Assembly: GCA_031551865.1 (NCBI GenBank)
Contig: JAVBMY010000001.1
Coordinates: 266,124-330,123 of the forward strand
DNA from: Rikenella sp031551865
Lineage (GTDB): Bacteria > Bacteroidota > Bacteroidia > Bacteroidales > Rikenellaceae
Length of the DNA: 64,000 bases
Direction: 5' to 3'
Part shown: positions 16,352-24,793 of the stretch, piece by piece
Numbering within the stretch: the stretch's first letter is position 1
Layout: each line of letters begins with the position of its first letter
Translations under genes and position numbers: made by a program
Notes under the pieces: generated by a model
Database searches by the model: none
What the model saw: the letters and a program-made list of their open reading frames with translations, nothing else
Told to the model about the DNA's origin: nothing

Positions 16352-19300
16352 CTATACCCACTTCACCAATGCGAAGTCCATGCGGTGCGGCAGGGCCGGG
16401 TTATTGGCGTAGATGCGGATGGCGGTGTCGTACGAGCCGCTGTTCTCTGGGATGGCTTCGAGGCGGAAGGTCACTACGTTTCCTTCGGCTTCGGCACGGG
16501 TGAAGCCCATGCGTTTGTGGAGTTTGATCTTTTTGCTTTCGATCACTTCGTCGACGACGACCATTTCGACGCCGATGTCTTCGGGCATCAGCCCGTCGAT
16601 GTCGACCTTGACTTCGAGGTTGTAGTGTTTCCCCATTTCGACCGAGCCGTGTCCCACGTCGTAGTTTTTGAACTCGACCACGCGGATGTTGTCCCACGAG
16701 CGGCTCACGCGGCGTTTCCAGGCGGCGATCTCGCGCGCTTTGGCGAAGTCATCGGCTTTCATTTTCTCGTGGCGTGCGAAGAGCGGGGCGTAGAAGCGGT
16801 CTTCGTAGTCCTGCATCATGCGGTTGGTGGTGAAGTTCGAGGCCACCTCGGCAATGCATTTCTTGACCGAGTCGACCCAGCCGTGCGATATACCGTCGGA
16901 CTCGCGGTTGTAGTAGAGCGGGGCGATCTCTTCTTCGATGGTGGTGTAGATGAGTTCGGCGTCCATTTCGTCCTGGTAGCGCGGGTCTTCGAAGGTGCTT
17001 TCGAGGGGCAGGGCCCAACCGGCGCCCTCTTTGTAACCTTCGACCCACCAGCCGTCGAGCACCGAGAAGTGCATCACGCCGTTCATGGCGGCCTTTTCGC
17101 CCGATGTGCCGCTGGCTTCCAGGGGCCGCGTGGGGGTGTTCATCCATACGTCGACGCCTTGCACCATGCGGCGGGCGAGTTCCATGTCGTAGTTTTGAAG
17201 GAAGATGATCTTGCCCAGGAACTGCGGCATTTTCGACACTTCGACAATCCGTTTGATGAGGTCCTGCCCGGCTTTGTCGGCGGGGTGGGCCTTGCCCGCG
17301 AACACGAATTGTACGGGGCGTTCGGGGTCGTTGACGATGCGGGCCAGGCGATCCATGTTCGTGAAAAGCAGATGGGCGCGCTTGTAGGTGGCGAAACGGC
17401 GCGCGAAGCCGATGGTCAGCACGTCGTTGCGCAGCGAGTCCTGGATCTGCACCATCTGGCGCGGCGAATCGAAGCGGAACTGCGCGGGATCGGCCAGCCG
17501 CCGGCGAATGAGTTTCATCAGGCGCTCCTTGAGGTAGAGGCGCGAATTCCAGATCGTTTCGTCGTCGATCCCGTAGACTTTGTCCCAGTTTTCCCTGGAG
17601 TAGTCGCCATTGCGGAATCCTTCGCCGAAGCGGCGGTAGAAAAGGTCTTTGAGGCGTGTGGCGGCCCAGGTGGGGAAGTGTACGCCGTTGGTCACGTAGC
17701 TGATGTGCAGTTCGTCGGGCAGGTAGCCGGGCCACATGTCGGCGAGGATATCTTTGCTCACTTCGCCGTGGAGCCAGCTGACGCCGTTCACCTCTTGCGA
17801 AAGGGTAGAGGCCAGCACGCTCATCGAGAATTTGGCCGAGGGGTCGCCGGGGTTGGTGCGCCCGAGGTTGATGAATTGCTCCCAGGTGATCTGCAGGCGG
17901 TCGGGATAGAACGACATGTACTGGCGGATCATGTCCTCGGGGAAGGCATCGTGGCCGGCGGGCACGGGGGTGTGGGTGGTGAAGAGCGACGAACTGCGCA
18001 CGACTTCCATGGCTTCGCCGAAGCTCAGGTCGTGTTCGTCCATGTGGTTGTAGATGCGTTCGAGGCCGATGAAGGCAGCGTGCCCTTCGTTGCAGTGGTA
18101 GACGTCGGCTTCGAAGCCGAGGGCGCCCAGCACGCGGATGCCGCCGACGCCGAGCAGGAGTTCTTGTTTGAGGCGGTTCTCCCAGTTGCCTCCGTAGAGG
18201 TGGTGGGTGATCGAGCGGTCTTCTTCAAGGTTGAGGTCGTGGTCGGTGTCCATCAGGTAGAGCTCGGTGCGCCCCACGTCGCAACGCCACACGCGGGCCA
18301 CGACTTTGCGCCCGGGGAAGTTGAGGCTTACGCTGAGCCAGTTGCCCATTTCGTCGCGCACGGGGGTGATGGGCAGTTTGAAGAAGTTCTGGGGTTCGTA
18401 GCTGGCTTCCTGGTCGCCGGCGGTCGAAAGGCGCTGGGTGAAGTAGCCGTAGCGGTACAGCAGGCCCACGGCGGTCATCGGCACGCCTTTGTCGCTCGAT
18501 TCCTTGAGGAAGTCGCCGGCCAGGATGCCGAGGCCGCCGGAGTAAATCTTGAGCGAGTGGTGCAGGCCGTATTCCATCGAGAAGTAGGCCACGCTGGGTT
18601 TTTTTGCGGCGATGGCGGGTTTGGCGGACATGTAGGCCTCGAACTGGGCGTACACGCTGTCGAGGCGGGCCAGAAATTCTTGGTTTTCGGTCAGTTCGCG
18701 GAGTTGCGGCAGGGTCAGCCGGTCGAGCATGGCGATAGGGTTGCGGTCGACTTCGGCCCAAAGCTCGGGGCTGATGTATTCGAACATGGCGCGGGCTTCG
18801 TCGCACCACGACCACCACAGGTTACGGCTCAGCACTTCGAGGGGGTGAAGGCGCTCGGGCAGGGTGCGTTCGATCATCACGCGGCTCCAGTTGGGGCGGC
18901 TGCCCGAAAGGAGTTGCTGGCGCACCAACACTTGTTCGTGGGGCTCCGGAGCGGGGATTCCGCTGTCGGCGAGGATGCGGGCCACGCGCCGGGTCGACTG
19001 GGCGATGGCGATGCCGTAGAGGGTCAGATAATTGTCGAACAGGTTGCCCCACAGGGCGGTGGCGGCAATCTCGCGGGCCGAGTGGCGGTGGCGTTCCCAG
19101 GTGGGTTCGTCCATGGTGGCGTACGTGAGCAGAGTCGAGGCGATGGCCTGGGTGAGTTCGGCGCTGTTGAAGTCGTTGCGGGGTACGACGGTCACGCCTT
19201 CGTGTGCGCCTTCGGCGTAGCGTTCGACCCAAAGGCCGAATCCGGCCAGGGTGGTGGTGACGGTGGGCACCGAGAAGGCGATGCTTTCGAGGGGGGTGTA

Positions 19301-20629
19301 ACCCCACGGCTCGTAGTACGACGGGAAAACGGTCACGTCCATCCCGGCCAACAATTCGTAGTAGGTCTTATTGAAAATGCCGTCGTTGCCGTTGAGGTAC
19401 GAGGGTACGAAGACGACTTTCACGTGTTTGCTGTTGTCGAGCAGGCCGCGCGAACGGAGCCGGTTCACGACGGGGTCGTTGTCGCGCTCGCCGAGGTAGT
19501 GGGTGCTGTTCAGCGCGTCGGAAGTGCTGATGGGGTCGCTGCTCTGCCCGCCGAGGATGGCTTGCAGGTCGCGGCGCGGGCCGTGGTTCCAGCAGGGCAC
19601 CATGATGAAGGCGAGGATGTCGCGCTGTAGTGCCGGGTCGGCATTGAGCTGCGAGAGCGAGTCGATGAACTCGTCGATGCCTTTGTTCTTGAATTCGTAA
19701 CGGCCGCTGATGGCGATCATCAGGGGATTGTCCTGTACTTTGGTGCCGAGGGTGGCTTCGGCTACGCGTTGCAGCATCTCGCGGGCTTCGCGGCGCTTGG
19801 CGGCGGCTTCGTCGCCCTGCCACACGAAACTGTTCTCGAAGCCGTTGGGGGTGATGGCGGCGGGCTGTTCGTCAAGCAGGGCTTTGCATTCGCGCTCGGT
19901 GATGTGGCTCACGGTGGCGAAGGCGTCGCAGTGGTGGGCGGCGGCTTTTTCGATGGAGTGTTTGGCCAGCACGCCGAACTGGCGGGCCAGGTCGTCGGCG
20001 TTGAAGGTTTCGAGTTCGCTGTAGAGGGGCAGGCCGTGACCGGCGATGCAGCGTCCCATCACAGTGGCGTGGGTGGTGAAGACGGTGGCCACGGTCGAGC
20101 CGTTCTGGCGCAGGTAGAGGCCGCCGCTGACGGTCATCCATTCATGGAAATGGGCCACGGCGTGTTTGCCGGGCTGGCTGTGGAAGGCGACGTAGCTGGC
20201 GATCACTTTGCCGGCGGCGTGCCCGAAGAGCACGGGCTCGATGTAGTCCCACTGCCCGGTGATGGAATCGACTTTGTAGCCTTCCCAGAGCGACCCGAGG
20301 ATCTGGTCTTTTTGTCCCATCATGTCGGAGTAGTTCACCAGGATGGCGATGGGCGAGCCTTTAATTTTCCAGCGTCCGACCCGTACGCGCAGGCCGTCGT
20401 TGTAGGCGAGCTGGCGCCACGCTGCGAGGAGTTCTTTGTCTTCCTCGAATTCGGGGTTCTCTTGTTCGCGGGTGAGATCGGGCCCCACGACGATGTAGTT
20501 GTCGCCCAGCAGGGTAGTGGCGGTCAGTGCTTTGGTGCTGACGACGGTATGGATGCCGCCTATTTTGTTGCATACCTCCCAGCTGACTTCGAACAGCAGG
20601 TCGGGTATTTGTCGTACGGTTTCGCTCAT
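16352..20629 (-). CDS. glgP: Glycogen synthase / alpha-glucan phosphorylase fusion
   Basis: 1425 residues with two enzymes in one chain. Residues 1 to about 550 are a GT3/GT5-like glycogen synthase (KIGGIHTVVSTK at the nucleotide-binding loop, later YYEPWGYTPLESIAFSVPT with the conserved ExxxxxxxE pattern). From about 570 a DUF3417 segment (NLWWSWCDEARAMFEYI) leads into a GT35 phosphorylase with the PLP-lysine motif EASGTSGEKAAMNGV near residue 1180. Synthase uses NDP-glucose to extend glycogen. Phosphorylase releases glucose-1-phosphate. Fusions of this kind are usual in Bacteroidales. It is a single gene with its own promoter at 20703 and a terminator at 16297. Confidence 0.95.
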   Translation of the reverse strand: MSETVRQIPDLLFEVSWEVCNKIGGIHTVVSTKALTATTLLGDNYIVVGPDLTREQENPEFEEDKELLAAWRQLAYNDGLRVRVGRWKIKGSPIAILVNYSDMMGQKDQILGSLWEGYKVDSITGQWDYIEPVLFGHAAGKVIASYVAFHSQPGKHAVAHFHEWMTVSGGLYLRQNGSTVATVFTTHATVMGRCIAGHGLPLYSELETFNADDLARQFGVLAKHSIEKAAAHHCDAFATVSHITERECKALLDEQPAAITPNGFENSFVWQGDEAAAKRREAREMLQRVAEATLGTKVQDNPLMIAISGRYEFKNKGIDEFIDSLSQLNADPALQRDILAFIMVPCWNHGPRRDLQAILGGQSSDPISTSDALNSTHYLGERDNDPVVNRLRSRGLLDNSKHVKVVFVPSYLNGNDGIFNKTYYELLAGMDVTVFPSYYEPWGYTPLESIAFSVPTVTTTLAGFGLWVERYAEGAHEGVTVVPRNDFNSAELTQAIASTLLTYATMDEPTWERHRHSAREIAATALWGNLFDNYLTLYGIAIAQSTRRVARILADSGIPAPEPHEQVLVRQQLLSGSRPNWSRVMIERTLPERLHPLEVLSRNLWWSWCDEARAMFEYISPELWAEVDRNPIAMLDRLTLPQLRELTENQEFLARLDSVYAQFEAYMSAKPAIAAKKPSVAYFSMEYGLHHSLKIYSGGLGILAGDFLKESSDKGVPMTAVGLLYRYGYFTQRLSTAGDQEASYEPQNFFKLPITPVRDEMGNWLSVSLNFPGRKVVARVWRCDVGRTELYLMDTDHDLNLEEDRSITHHLYGGNWENRLKQELLLGVGGIRVLGALGFEADVYHCNEGHAAFIGLERIYNHMDEHDLSFGEAMEVVRSSSLFTTHTPVPAGHDAFPEDMIRQYMSFYPDRLQITWEQFINLGRTNPGDPSAKFSMSVLASTLSQEVNGVSWLHGEVSKDILADMWPGYLPDELHISYVTNGVHFPTWAATRLKDLFYRRFGEGFRNGDYSRENWDKVYGIDDETIWNSRLYLKERLMKLIRRRLADPAQFRFDSPRQMVQIQDSLRNDVLTIGFARRFATYKRAHLLFTNMDRLARIVNDPERPVQFVFAGKAHPADKAGQDLIKRIVEVSKMPQFLGKIIFLQNYDMELARRMVQGVDVWMNTPTRPLEASGTSGEKAAMNGVMHFSVLDGWWVEGYKEGAGWALPLESTFEDPRYQDEMDAELIYTTIEEEIAPLYYNRESDGISHGWVDSVKKCIAEVASNFTTNRMMQDYEDRFYAPLFARHEKMKADDFAKAREIAAWKRRVSRSWDNIRVVEFKNYDVGHGSVEMGKHYNLEVKVDIDGLMPEDIGVEMVVVDEVIESKKIKLHKRMGFTRAEAEGNVVTFRLEAIPENSGSYDTAIRIYANNPALPHRMDFALVKWV

Positions 20630-20930
20630 ATTGCGGATGTTATGTGTGTGAATACGCGTGTTTTTCGGTCCGGGTGGCCTTTTGCAAAAGGCCTATAAGT
20701 TTCAAAGATAGCGATTCGGGGCGAAAAGTGCAAGAATGGCGGGGTTTTTGTCCGAAATGAAGGGTGGGGTTGCGGGGTGCCGGAGCCAGTGCCGGCCGGA
20801 TTGCGGGATATGGATCCGGAGGGGTGGATTTCCGGGTGTTCGGCGAGTGTTGCCGCCATAAAAGAGCCTTGCCGCCGGCGGGAGGGGGGGCTTTTGTCGA
20901 AGCAGTGGGGGGCCGGGCGATTGCCCGGGC
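20630..20930. other. Divergent promoter region
   Basis: Lies between the phosphorylase start (-) and the tRNA (+). It contains the palindrome GGCCTTTTGCAAAAGGCC (20674-20692 area) just inside the phosphorylase leader, the minus-strand promoter at 20703-20734, and otherwise GC-rich sequence with no gene. Confidence 0.55.
20703..20734 (-). promoter_or_regulatory. Promoter of the glycogen synthase/phosphorylase gene
   Basis: On the minus strand, CTTG and TATCTTTG are separated by 20 bp, close to the Bacteroidetes TTTG-N19/21-TAnnTTTG consensus. The -7 box lies 74 bp before the ATG. Confidence 0.6.
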
Positions 20931-20933
20931 AGA

Positions 20934-20964
20934 TTTGCGATGTCGAGGGAATTTTGTATTTTTG
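20934..20964 (+). promoter_or_regulatory. Promoter of tRNA-Met
   Basis: TTTG (20934-20937), 19 bp, then TATTTTTG (20957-20964): a perfect match to the Bacteroidetes vegetative promoter, 33 bp before the tRNA 5' end. Confidence 0.75.
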
Positions 20965-20996
20965 TCGTCCCGGGACGGCTATTGCCTGTTCCCCAC

Positions 20997-21071
20997 GGGC
21001 CCATAGCTCAGTTGGTTAGTAGCACCTGACTCATAATCAGGGGGTCGCAGGATCATGCCCTGCTGGGCCCA
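20997..21071 (+). tRNA. tRNA-Met (CAT), with atypical T-loop and D-arm
   Basis: Acceptor GGGCCCA pairs with TGGGCCC. The anticodon arm CCTGA-CTCATAA-TCAGG gives anticodon CAT. The T-stem GCAGG/CCTGC encloses ATCATGC where nearly all tRNAs have TTCRANY. The 54/58 pair is thus A-T, not T-A. The D-arm has one base more than usual (GGTTAGTAGC). The strong promoter and the terminator argue for expression. CAT tRNAs can also be initiator or Ile2. The acceptor 1-72 pair (G-C) speaks against initiator, and Ile2 is not excluded. Confidence 0.75.
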
Positions 21072-21072
21072 C

Positions 21073-21105
21073 AGGCCGCAACGCATATGCGTTGCGGCCT
21101 TTTTT
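21073..21105 (+). terminator. Rho-independent terminator after tRNA-Met
   Basis: AGGCCGCAACGC pairs with GCGTTGCGGCCT around ATAT, followed by six T residues. It sits directly behind the tRNA. Confidence 0.9.
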
Positions 21106-21120
21106 AATCGCATTAAGTTT

Positions 21121-21369
21121 ATGAAAAGAGAAAACGTCGAAGAGATTATCAAGAAGTATCGAAAAATAGATGCGGGGATTGCTGACTATTTTGAAGAAGA
21201 AATCGATTTGCTCACGCACAGCGATTATGAAACAGAGAAAGACTTAATCGAAGCTTATAGAGAATCTATATCTAATTACGAAGGTTCTGGCCCAGCTATG
21301 TCCTCAGAAGAAGATGATTCGGATCCTCTTACAGAATCAGATTTGATCACCGACAGATGGGATGATTAG
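21121..21369 (+). CDS. Small acidic hypothetical protein
   Basis: 82 residues from the ATG at 21121. A longer frame from 21055 would run through the tRNA 3' end and the terminator and is not believed. The protein is helical and highly acidic towards its end (SSEEDDSDPLTESDL). Its base composition is clearly more AT-rich than the flanks. No family is recognised. It lies between the tRNA terminator and a convergent hairpin, with no promoter seen. Its position next to a tRNA and its composition hint at acquired DNA, but no integrase or repeat boundary is visible. Confidence 0.5.
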   Translation: MKRENVEEIIKKYRKIDAGIADYFEEEIDLLTHSDYETEKDLIEAYRESISNYEGSGPAMSSEEDDSDPLTESDLITDRWDD

Positions 21370-21487
21370 AACTCGAAATGTGATAGGGTAACTCGCAGGA
21401 AGCTTTTCTTTCGATCATCAATATGCTGTCGCAGGCTCACGCTTTTCCAAGCCCCCGGTCCGTAAAAACTTAAGCCGTAGTAAAAAG

Positions 21488-21524
21488 AAAGCGGGAGGAT
21501 CGTATTGTACGATCCTCCCGCTTT
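21488..21524. terminator. Bidirectional hairpin terminator
   Basis: A perfect 17-bp inverted repeat (AAAGCGGGAGGATCGTA and its complement) with a 3-base loop, lying between the small acidic gene (+) and the zinc-ribbon membrane gene (-). Confidence 0.8.
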
Positions 21525-21550
21525 GTGTTCAGGGATGTTCGGCCCGCGGG

Positions 21551-22618
21551 TTATTGCAGGGCGTTGAACTTGGCCCAGCGTTCGTCGCGGGCGGTGTTGA
21601 TGATCTTTTTCTTGTTCATGCCGGCGTAGATCTTCATGCCGAAGAAACCGAGCAGCAGGACGAGGCCGGTGTAGAAACCCACGCTGAAGTTTACGGTGAA
21701 CCACAGGATGACGAACAACGCCAGGGCGCCCCAGCCGATCATCTTGGCGATCTTGTAGGGGCTTTCGACGGCTTTCACGCGGTCGTGGTCGACGGGCGTA
21801 GAGCCGACGGGGCCGTTGGTGCCCGTGCCGTCCATGATGATGTAGTGGTTCTCGTTGTCGTACTTGTAGTAGACCATCCAGAAGGGCACGAAGGCCAGGC
21901 GTCCGTCGTGCTTGGGTTCGGCCGAGATGTTGCAGCGCAGGTCTTTCCAGTGTTCGCCGGGAATCTGGCGCTCGCACTCGCGTTCGCCCTGGTATTTGAG
22001 GGTGCTTTCGCCGAAGCGGCTCCAGGTGGTTTCTTTGTCGAGGTTGTGGATCAGGAAGTTGTAGCCGTCGAGGTCGTTGGCATCAAAGGCCTTCGACAGG
22101 TGGGCGTTGTAGACATAGGTGCGCGAGTAGTCGACCAGCTCGGGACGGGCCTCGGGGCCTTCGTAGGCGAGGCACAGGAAGGCGTAGTTGCCTTTGGTGG
22201 TGCCGCTGTGGGGGCGGTAGCGGAGCACCTGTTTGTTTTTGATGGTGTCGCCGGATACGCGTACTTCGTTTTCATACTGGCCGATCTGGCAGCTCCACGA
22301 GGCGTCGAATTTACCTTCGTACAGGAACATCGGCATGTAGATGCCCTCGATGTCGTCGAACGAGGTGAGTTCGAAGATGTTCTGCGGGGTGTAGTCGGCG
22401 TTGATCAGGGCTTCGAAGGCGGCCTGCTCGAACTGGTCTTTGGTCACGTGGAAGGGGACGAGGCGTTCGGGCGAGTCGGTTTGTTTGCTCATGTTGCCGG
22501 TCACCTCGAATTCGGTGTGGCAGTAGGCGCAGGTGCGGATGCCGGAGAAAGGTTTGGTGGCGTTCAGGGTGCCGTGGCATTTGGGGCACTCGACTTGTTG
22601 CAGGGAAAATGATGACAT
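21551..22618 (-). CDS. Zinc-ribbon membrane protein, YdjG-like
   Basis: A 355-residue protein with an N-terminal zinc ribbon (CPKC at about 11-14, CAYC at about 31-34), a long soluble region (about 40-275) and two closely spaced transmembrane helices (IGWGALALFVILWFTVNF and GFYTGLVLLLGFFGMKIYAG region, about 295-340). In Bacillus subtilis a zinc-ribbon membrane protein (YdjG) works with a TPM protein and an SPFH protein (YdjI) in an envelope-stress, PspA-linked complex. The SPFH gene at 26688 in the same direction supports a similar pair here. That role is inferred from layout and context. Confidence 0.7.
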   Translation of the reverse strand: MSSFSLQQVECPKCHGTLNATKPFSGIRTCAYCHTEFEVTGNMSKQTDSPERLVPFHVTKDQFEQAAFEALINADYTPQNIFELTSFDDIEGIYMPMFLYEGKFDASWSCQIGQYENEVRVSGDTIKNKQVLRYRPHSGTTKGNYAFLCLAYEGPEARPELVDYSRTYVYNAHLSKAFDANDLDGYNFLIHNLDKETTWSRFGESTLKYQGERECERQIPGEHWKDLRCNISAEPKHDGRLAFVPFWMVYYKYDNENHYIIMDGTGTNGPVGSTPVDHDRVKAVESPYKIAKMIGWGALALFVILWFTVNFSVGFYTGLVLLLGFFGMKIYAGMNKKKIINTARDERWAKFNALQ

Positions 22619-22714
22619 GCTTAGGGTTGTTTTTTAAGTGTTGGATATGTGTTAAGGGTTATTGAATCGGTATGGGGCGAGTCGGCCGCTTGGCGGTCCC
22701 GCGCTCACGGGTCG

Positions 22715-23464
22715 TTAGAAGCGGTTGCTGAGTTGCTGCTTGAGGGCTTCGACATCGGCGGTGGTGTTCTGAATGGTGCGCCGGGCAGCGGCGAACTGGG
22801 CTTGGGCGGCTTCGCCTTCGCTGTCGCGCAATTGGGTGAGCGCCTGTTTCACCACGATCAGCAGGTTGTTGAGCTCTTCGGCAATCTCGGGGGCTTTGGC
22901 CAGGTTTGCGGCGGGAATCATGTCGGTTTTCGAGATCAGGGCGTTGAGTTCGGCCTTACCCTTTTCAGTTTCGGCGTACTCGATGCCTTTGCCGGCGATG
23001 GCCGAGGCGTAGAGCGACGAGAGCGAGGCAAACGACACACGGGTGGCGACCCGTTCGCGTTGCATCTGTTTCTGGGTTTCGTGGAACTCGGTCTGGTGCC
23101 TGGCTCCCTGGTTGACGTAGGCGATCACGATGATGTAGATCAGCGCCACGACGCCCTGCGCAGCGTAGTAGAAGCGGGGATCGAGGGATACGTCGGCCAG
23201 GATCAGGAGGCCGTAGACGACCATCAGTACGAGGGCCCAGACGGCGAATTGTACCACTTTGTAGAGCATCGACACGTTGGGCACGTTGTAGTTCTTGCGG
23301 CGGCTGATCCAGTAGAGGGCGCCGAAGAGCAGGCCTTCGAGCAGGCACAGGTAGGCGGTATTGAACCAGAAGAGGGGGCTCTTCTCGCCGGGGAACAGCA
23401 CGAACGCCAGCACGATGGTGGCGATGATGGTCAGCGGGATCAGGAAAAGGGTGGTTTTTTTCAT
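22715..23464 (-). CDS. Four-helix membrane protein with C-terminal coiled coil
   Basis: 249 residues. Four hydrophobic helices lie in the first 135 residues (FLIPLTIIATIVLAFVLF, FWFNTAYLCLLEGLLFGALY, VVQFAVWALVLMVVYGLLIL, VVALIYIIVIAYV). A cytosolic helical tail follows (QTEFHETQKQMQRERVATR to the end). No family is named with confidence. It sits between the zinc-ribbon gene and the partner-gene array, 96 bp from the former and in the same orientation, and is probably part of the SPFH/zinc-ribbon membrane complex. Confidence 0.7.
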   Translation of the reverse strand: MKKTTLFLIPLTIIATIVLAFVLFPGEKSPLFWFNTAYLCLLEGLLFGALYWISRRKNYNVPNVSMLYKVVQFAVWALVLMVVYGLLILADVSLDPRFYYAAQGVVALIYIIVIAYVNQGARHQTEFHETQKQMQRERVATRVSFASLSSLYASAIAGKGIEYAETEKGKAELNALISKTDMIPAANLAKAPEIAEELNNLLIVVKQALTQLRDSEGEAAQAQFAAARRTIQNTTADVEALKQQLSNRF

Positions 23465-23531
23465 GTTGTTTGTAGTTTAAGTTCGGGGTATTTTGCCGCG
23501 ATAATTATGGGGCGGCAGATCGTTTTGTTTT

Positions 23532-23637
23532 CATGGCTATTTGCAATTTTTGAAGGTGAGTTTCACGACCGCTTTCCTGGTGATCGGGTGGGTGTCGGAG
23601 GTTTTGTCGATGCCGAGTTTCTCAAACAAATCTTTTT
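23532..23637 (-). pseudogene. Remnant: tail of JAB lipoprotein plus start codon of a lost third partner gene
   Basis: On the minus strand this follows the stop of the partner gene at 23638. It reads KKDLFEKLGIDKTSDTHPIT, then RKAVVKLTFKNCK and a stop (TAG at 23537-23539), almost the same as the last 30 residues of the JAB lipoprotein. Three bases later an ATG begins MKTK, as in both intact partner genes, but the frame ends after nine codons. The sequence shows that a further tail-plus-partner unit once existed here and was truncated. Confidence 0.8.
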
Positions 23638-24171
23638 CTATCGATTCAGCAGTGAGATCACTAAAAAGTTTGTTTTGTAAACCGTCAATGTGTACAGCCA
23701 CCGCATGATCTCGCCCGTCATGGGGGTGATTACCTCCCTGTCGACTTTGAATACCGATTTGGCAGTCGCATAGGGGATGTTGTTAGAATATCCTCCTCCC
23801 TTTTTTGCTATGTTCTCGTCAAAGACATTAATGAAATACTCGTCAGGGAAAGGTCTCCCGTGTTCTTCCTTGTAGCGATAGGACGATATTTCTTCGAATA
23901 TCAATTCTATCGAGCTGACATAGGGCGGTTTACCGTAATACCTGATCCCTTTGATCGGCAATTCCAGTTTGTTGAGGATCTCTTTTAGGGGGCGGAAGTC
24001 GTATAGTCTATATCCGGGCTCGAAGTTTTCCAACATATATCTTGCCGTATCCCCATTGTATTCCGCCCAGGGTTTGTAGGCGTAATCCGTTCCCGGCCTT
24101 TGGGCTTTGGAGGTGATCGGGCCCGTTAATGCCATCGCAACAATCAATAATATTGACATTTTTGTTTTCAT
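23638..24171 (-). CDS. Exported partner protein B (possible immunity/inhibitor), paralogue of 24273-24791
   Basis: 177 residues from the ATG at 24171. A signal peptide (MKTKMSILLIVAMALTGPIT, cleaved near SKAQ) marks it as periplasmic. The mature part begins RPGTDYAYKPWAEYNGDTA and ends with a conserved block, VITPMTGEIMRWLYTLTV. It is a clear paralogue of the next gene upstream. The two are closest at the N-terminus and in the FRPLKEILNKLELPIKG block, and diverge in the middle. An in-frame extension to 24369 would swallow the remnant before it and is rejected. Position behind a lipoprotein with a peptidase-like domain suggests an immunity, inhibitor or substrate role. This is inference. Confidence 0.75.
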   Translation of the reverse strand: MKTKMSILLIVAMALTGPITSKAQRPGTDYAYKPWAEYNGDTARYMLENFEPGYRLYDFRPLKEILNKLELPIKGIRYYGKPPYVSSIELIFEEISSYRYKEEHGRPFPDEYFINVFDENIAKKGGGYSNNIPYATAKSVFKVDREVITPMTGEIMRWLYTLTVYKTNFLVISLLNR

Positions 24172-24173
24172 GG

Positions 24174-24262
24174 CTATCTGCAATTTTTGAAGGTGAGTTT
24201 CACGACCTCTTGCCTGGTGATCGGGTGGGTGCCGGAACCTTTGGAGATACTCAGCGGACCAT
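24174..24262 (-). pseudogene. Remnant: second copy of the JAB lipoprotein C-terminal tail
   Basis: On the minus strand, between the two partner genes, this reads DGPLSISKGSGTHPITRQ then EVVKLTFKNCR and a stop. The last 17 residues are identical to the end of the intact lipoprotein gene, while the residues before them differ. It has no start codon of its own. Confidence 0.8.
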
Positions 24263-24272
24263 CCGTCTTTTA

Positions 24273-24791
24273 TCAATTCTGTAGTGAGCGAATTAAAAAG
24301 TTTGTTCTGGATACCGTCAATGTGTACAGCCACCGCATGATCTCGCCCGTCATAGGTGTAATCACCCATTGGTCGACTTTGAATATTGATTTGGCAGTAG
24401 AATAAGGAATATTCCCTACCCCTCCCCCTGTGCTATTATCAAAAATAAAGATGACATATTCGTCAGGCAATGTTAGTCCGAATTGCTCTTTATAGCGGTA
24501 GGCGGATATTTCTTCGAACACCAATTGTATCGAACTGATATAAGGCGGTTTCCCGGAATACCTGACCCCTTTGATCGGCAATTCCAGTTTGTTGAGGATC
24601 TCTTTTAGGGGGCGGAAGTTAAAAGGTTCGTATCCTGGTTGGAAATTCTCTTTTAAATACCTTGCCGTATCTCCGTTGTATTCCGCCCAGGGTTTGTAGG
24701 CGTAATCCGTTCCCGGCCTTTGGGCTTGGGAGGTGATCGGGCCCGTTAATGCCATCGCAACAATCAATAATATTGACATTTTTGTTTTCAT
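24273..24791 (-). CDS. Exported partner protein A (possible immunity/inhibitor)
   Basis: 172 residues from the ATG at 24791, which lies 2 bp after the stop of the JAB lipoprotein gene, so the two are very likely coupled. A start four codons earlier is possible. The signal peptide is the same as in partner B, with SQAQ at the cleavage region. The mature protein shares WAEYNGDTARY, FRPLKEILNKLELPIKGVRY and SVITPMTGEIMRW-like blocks with partner B. No known family is recognised. It is probably periplasmic or outer-membrane-facing, like the lipoprotein upstream. Confidence 0.8.
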   Translation of the reverse strand: MKTKMSILLIVAMALTGPITSQAQRPGTDYAYKPWAEYNGDTARYLKENFQPGYEPFNFRPLKEILNKLELPIKGVRYSGKPPYISSIQLVFEEISAYRYKEQFGLTLPDEYVIFIFDNSTGGGVGNIPYSTAKSIFKVDQWVITPMTGEIMRWLYTLTVSRTNFLIRSLQN

Positions 24792-24793
24792 GG

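Noticed and set aside
16226..19630. A 1134-residue open frame on the plus strand opposite the glycogen synthase/phosphorylase gene
   Set aside because: It is the complement of a high-GC gene. Its composition (His/Val/Glu/Gly-rich) is that of an antisense shadow, and it has no domain signal. The minus-strand gene has full family motifs.
24172..24369. An N-terminal extension of partner B through the gap between the partner genes
   Set aside because: This DNA encodes the lipoprotein-tail remnant in another frame, and the extension would remove the signal peptide.
23638..24791. Tandem partner genes as an assembly artefact
   Set aside because: The copies differ at many positions throughout, and the remnants between them differ too, so these are old duplications.
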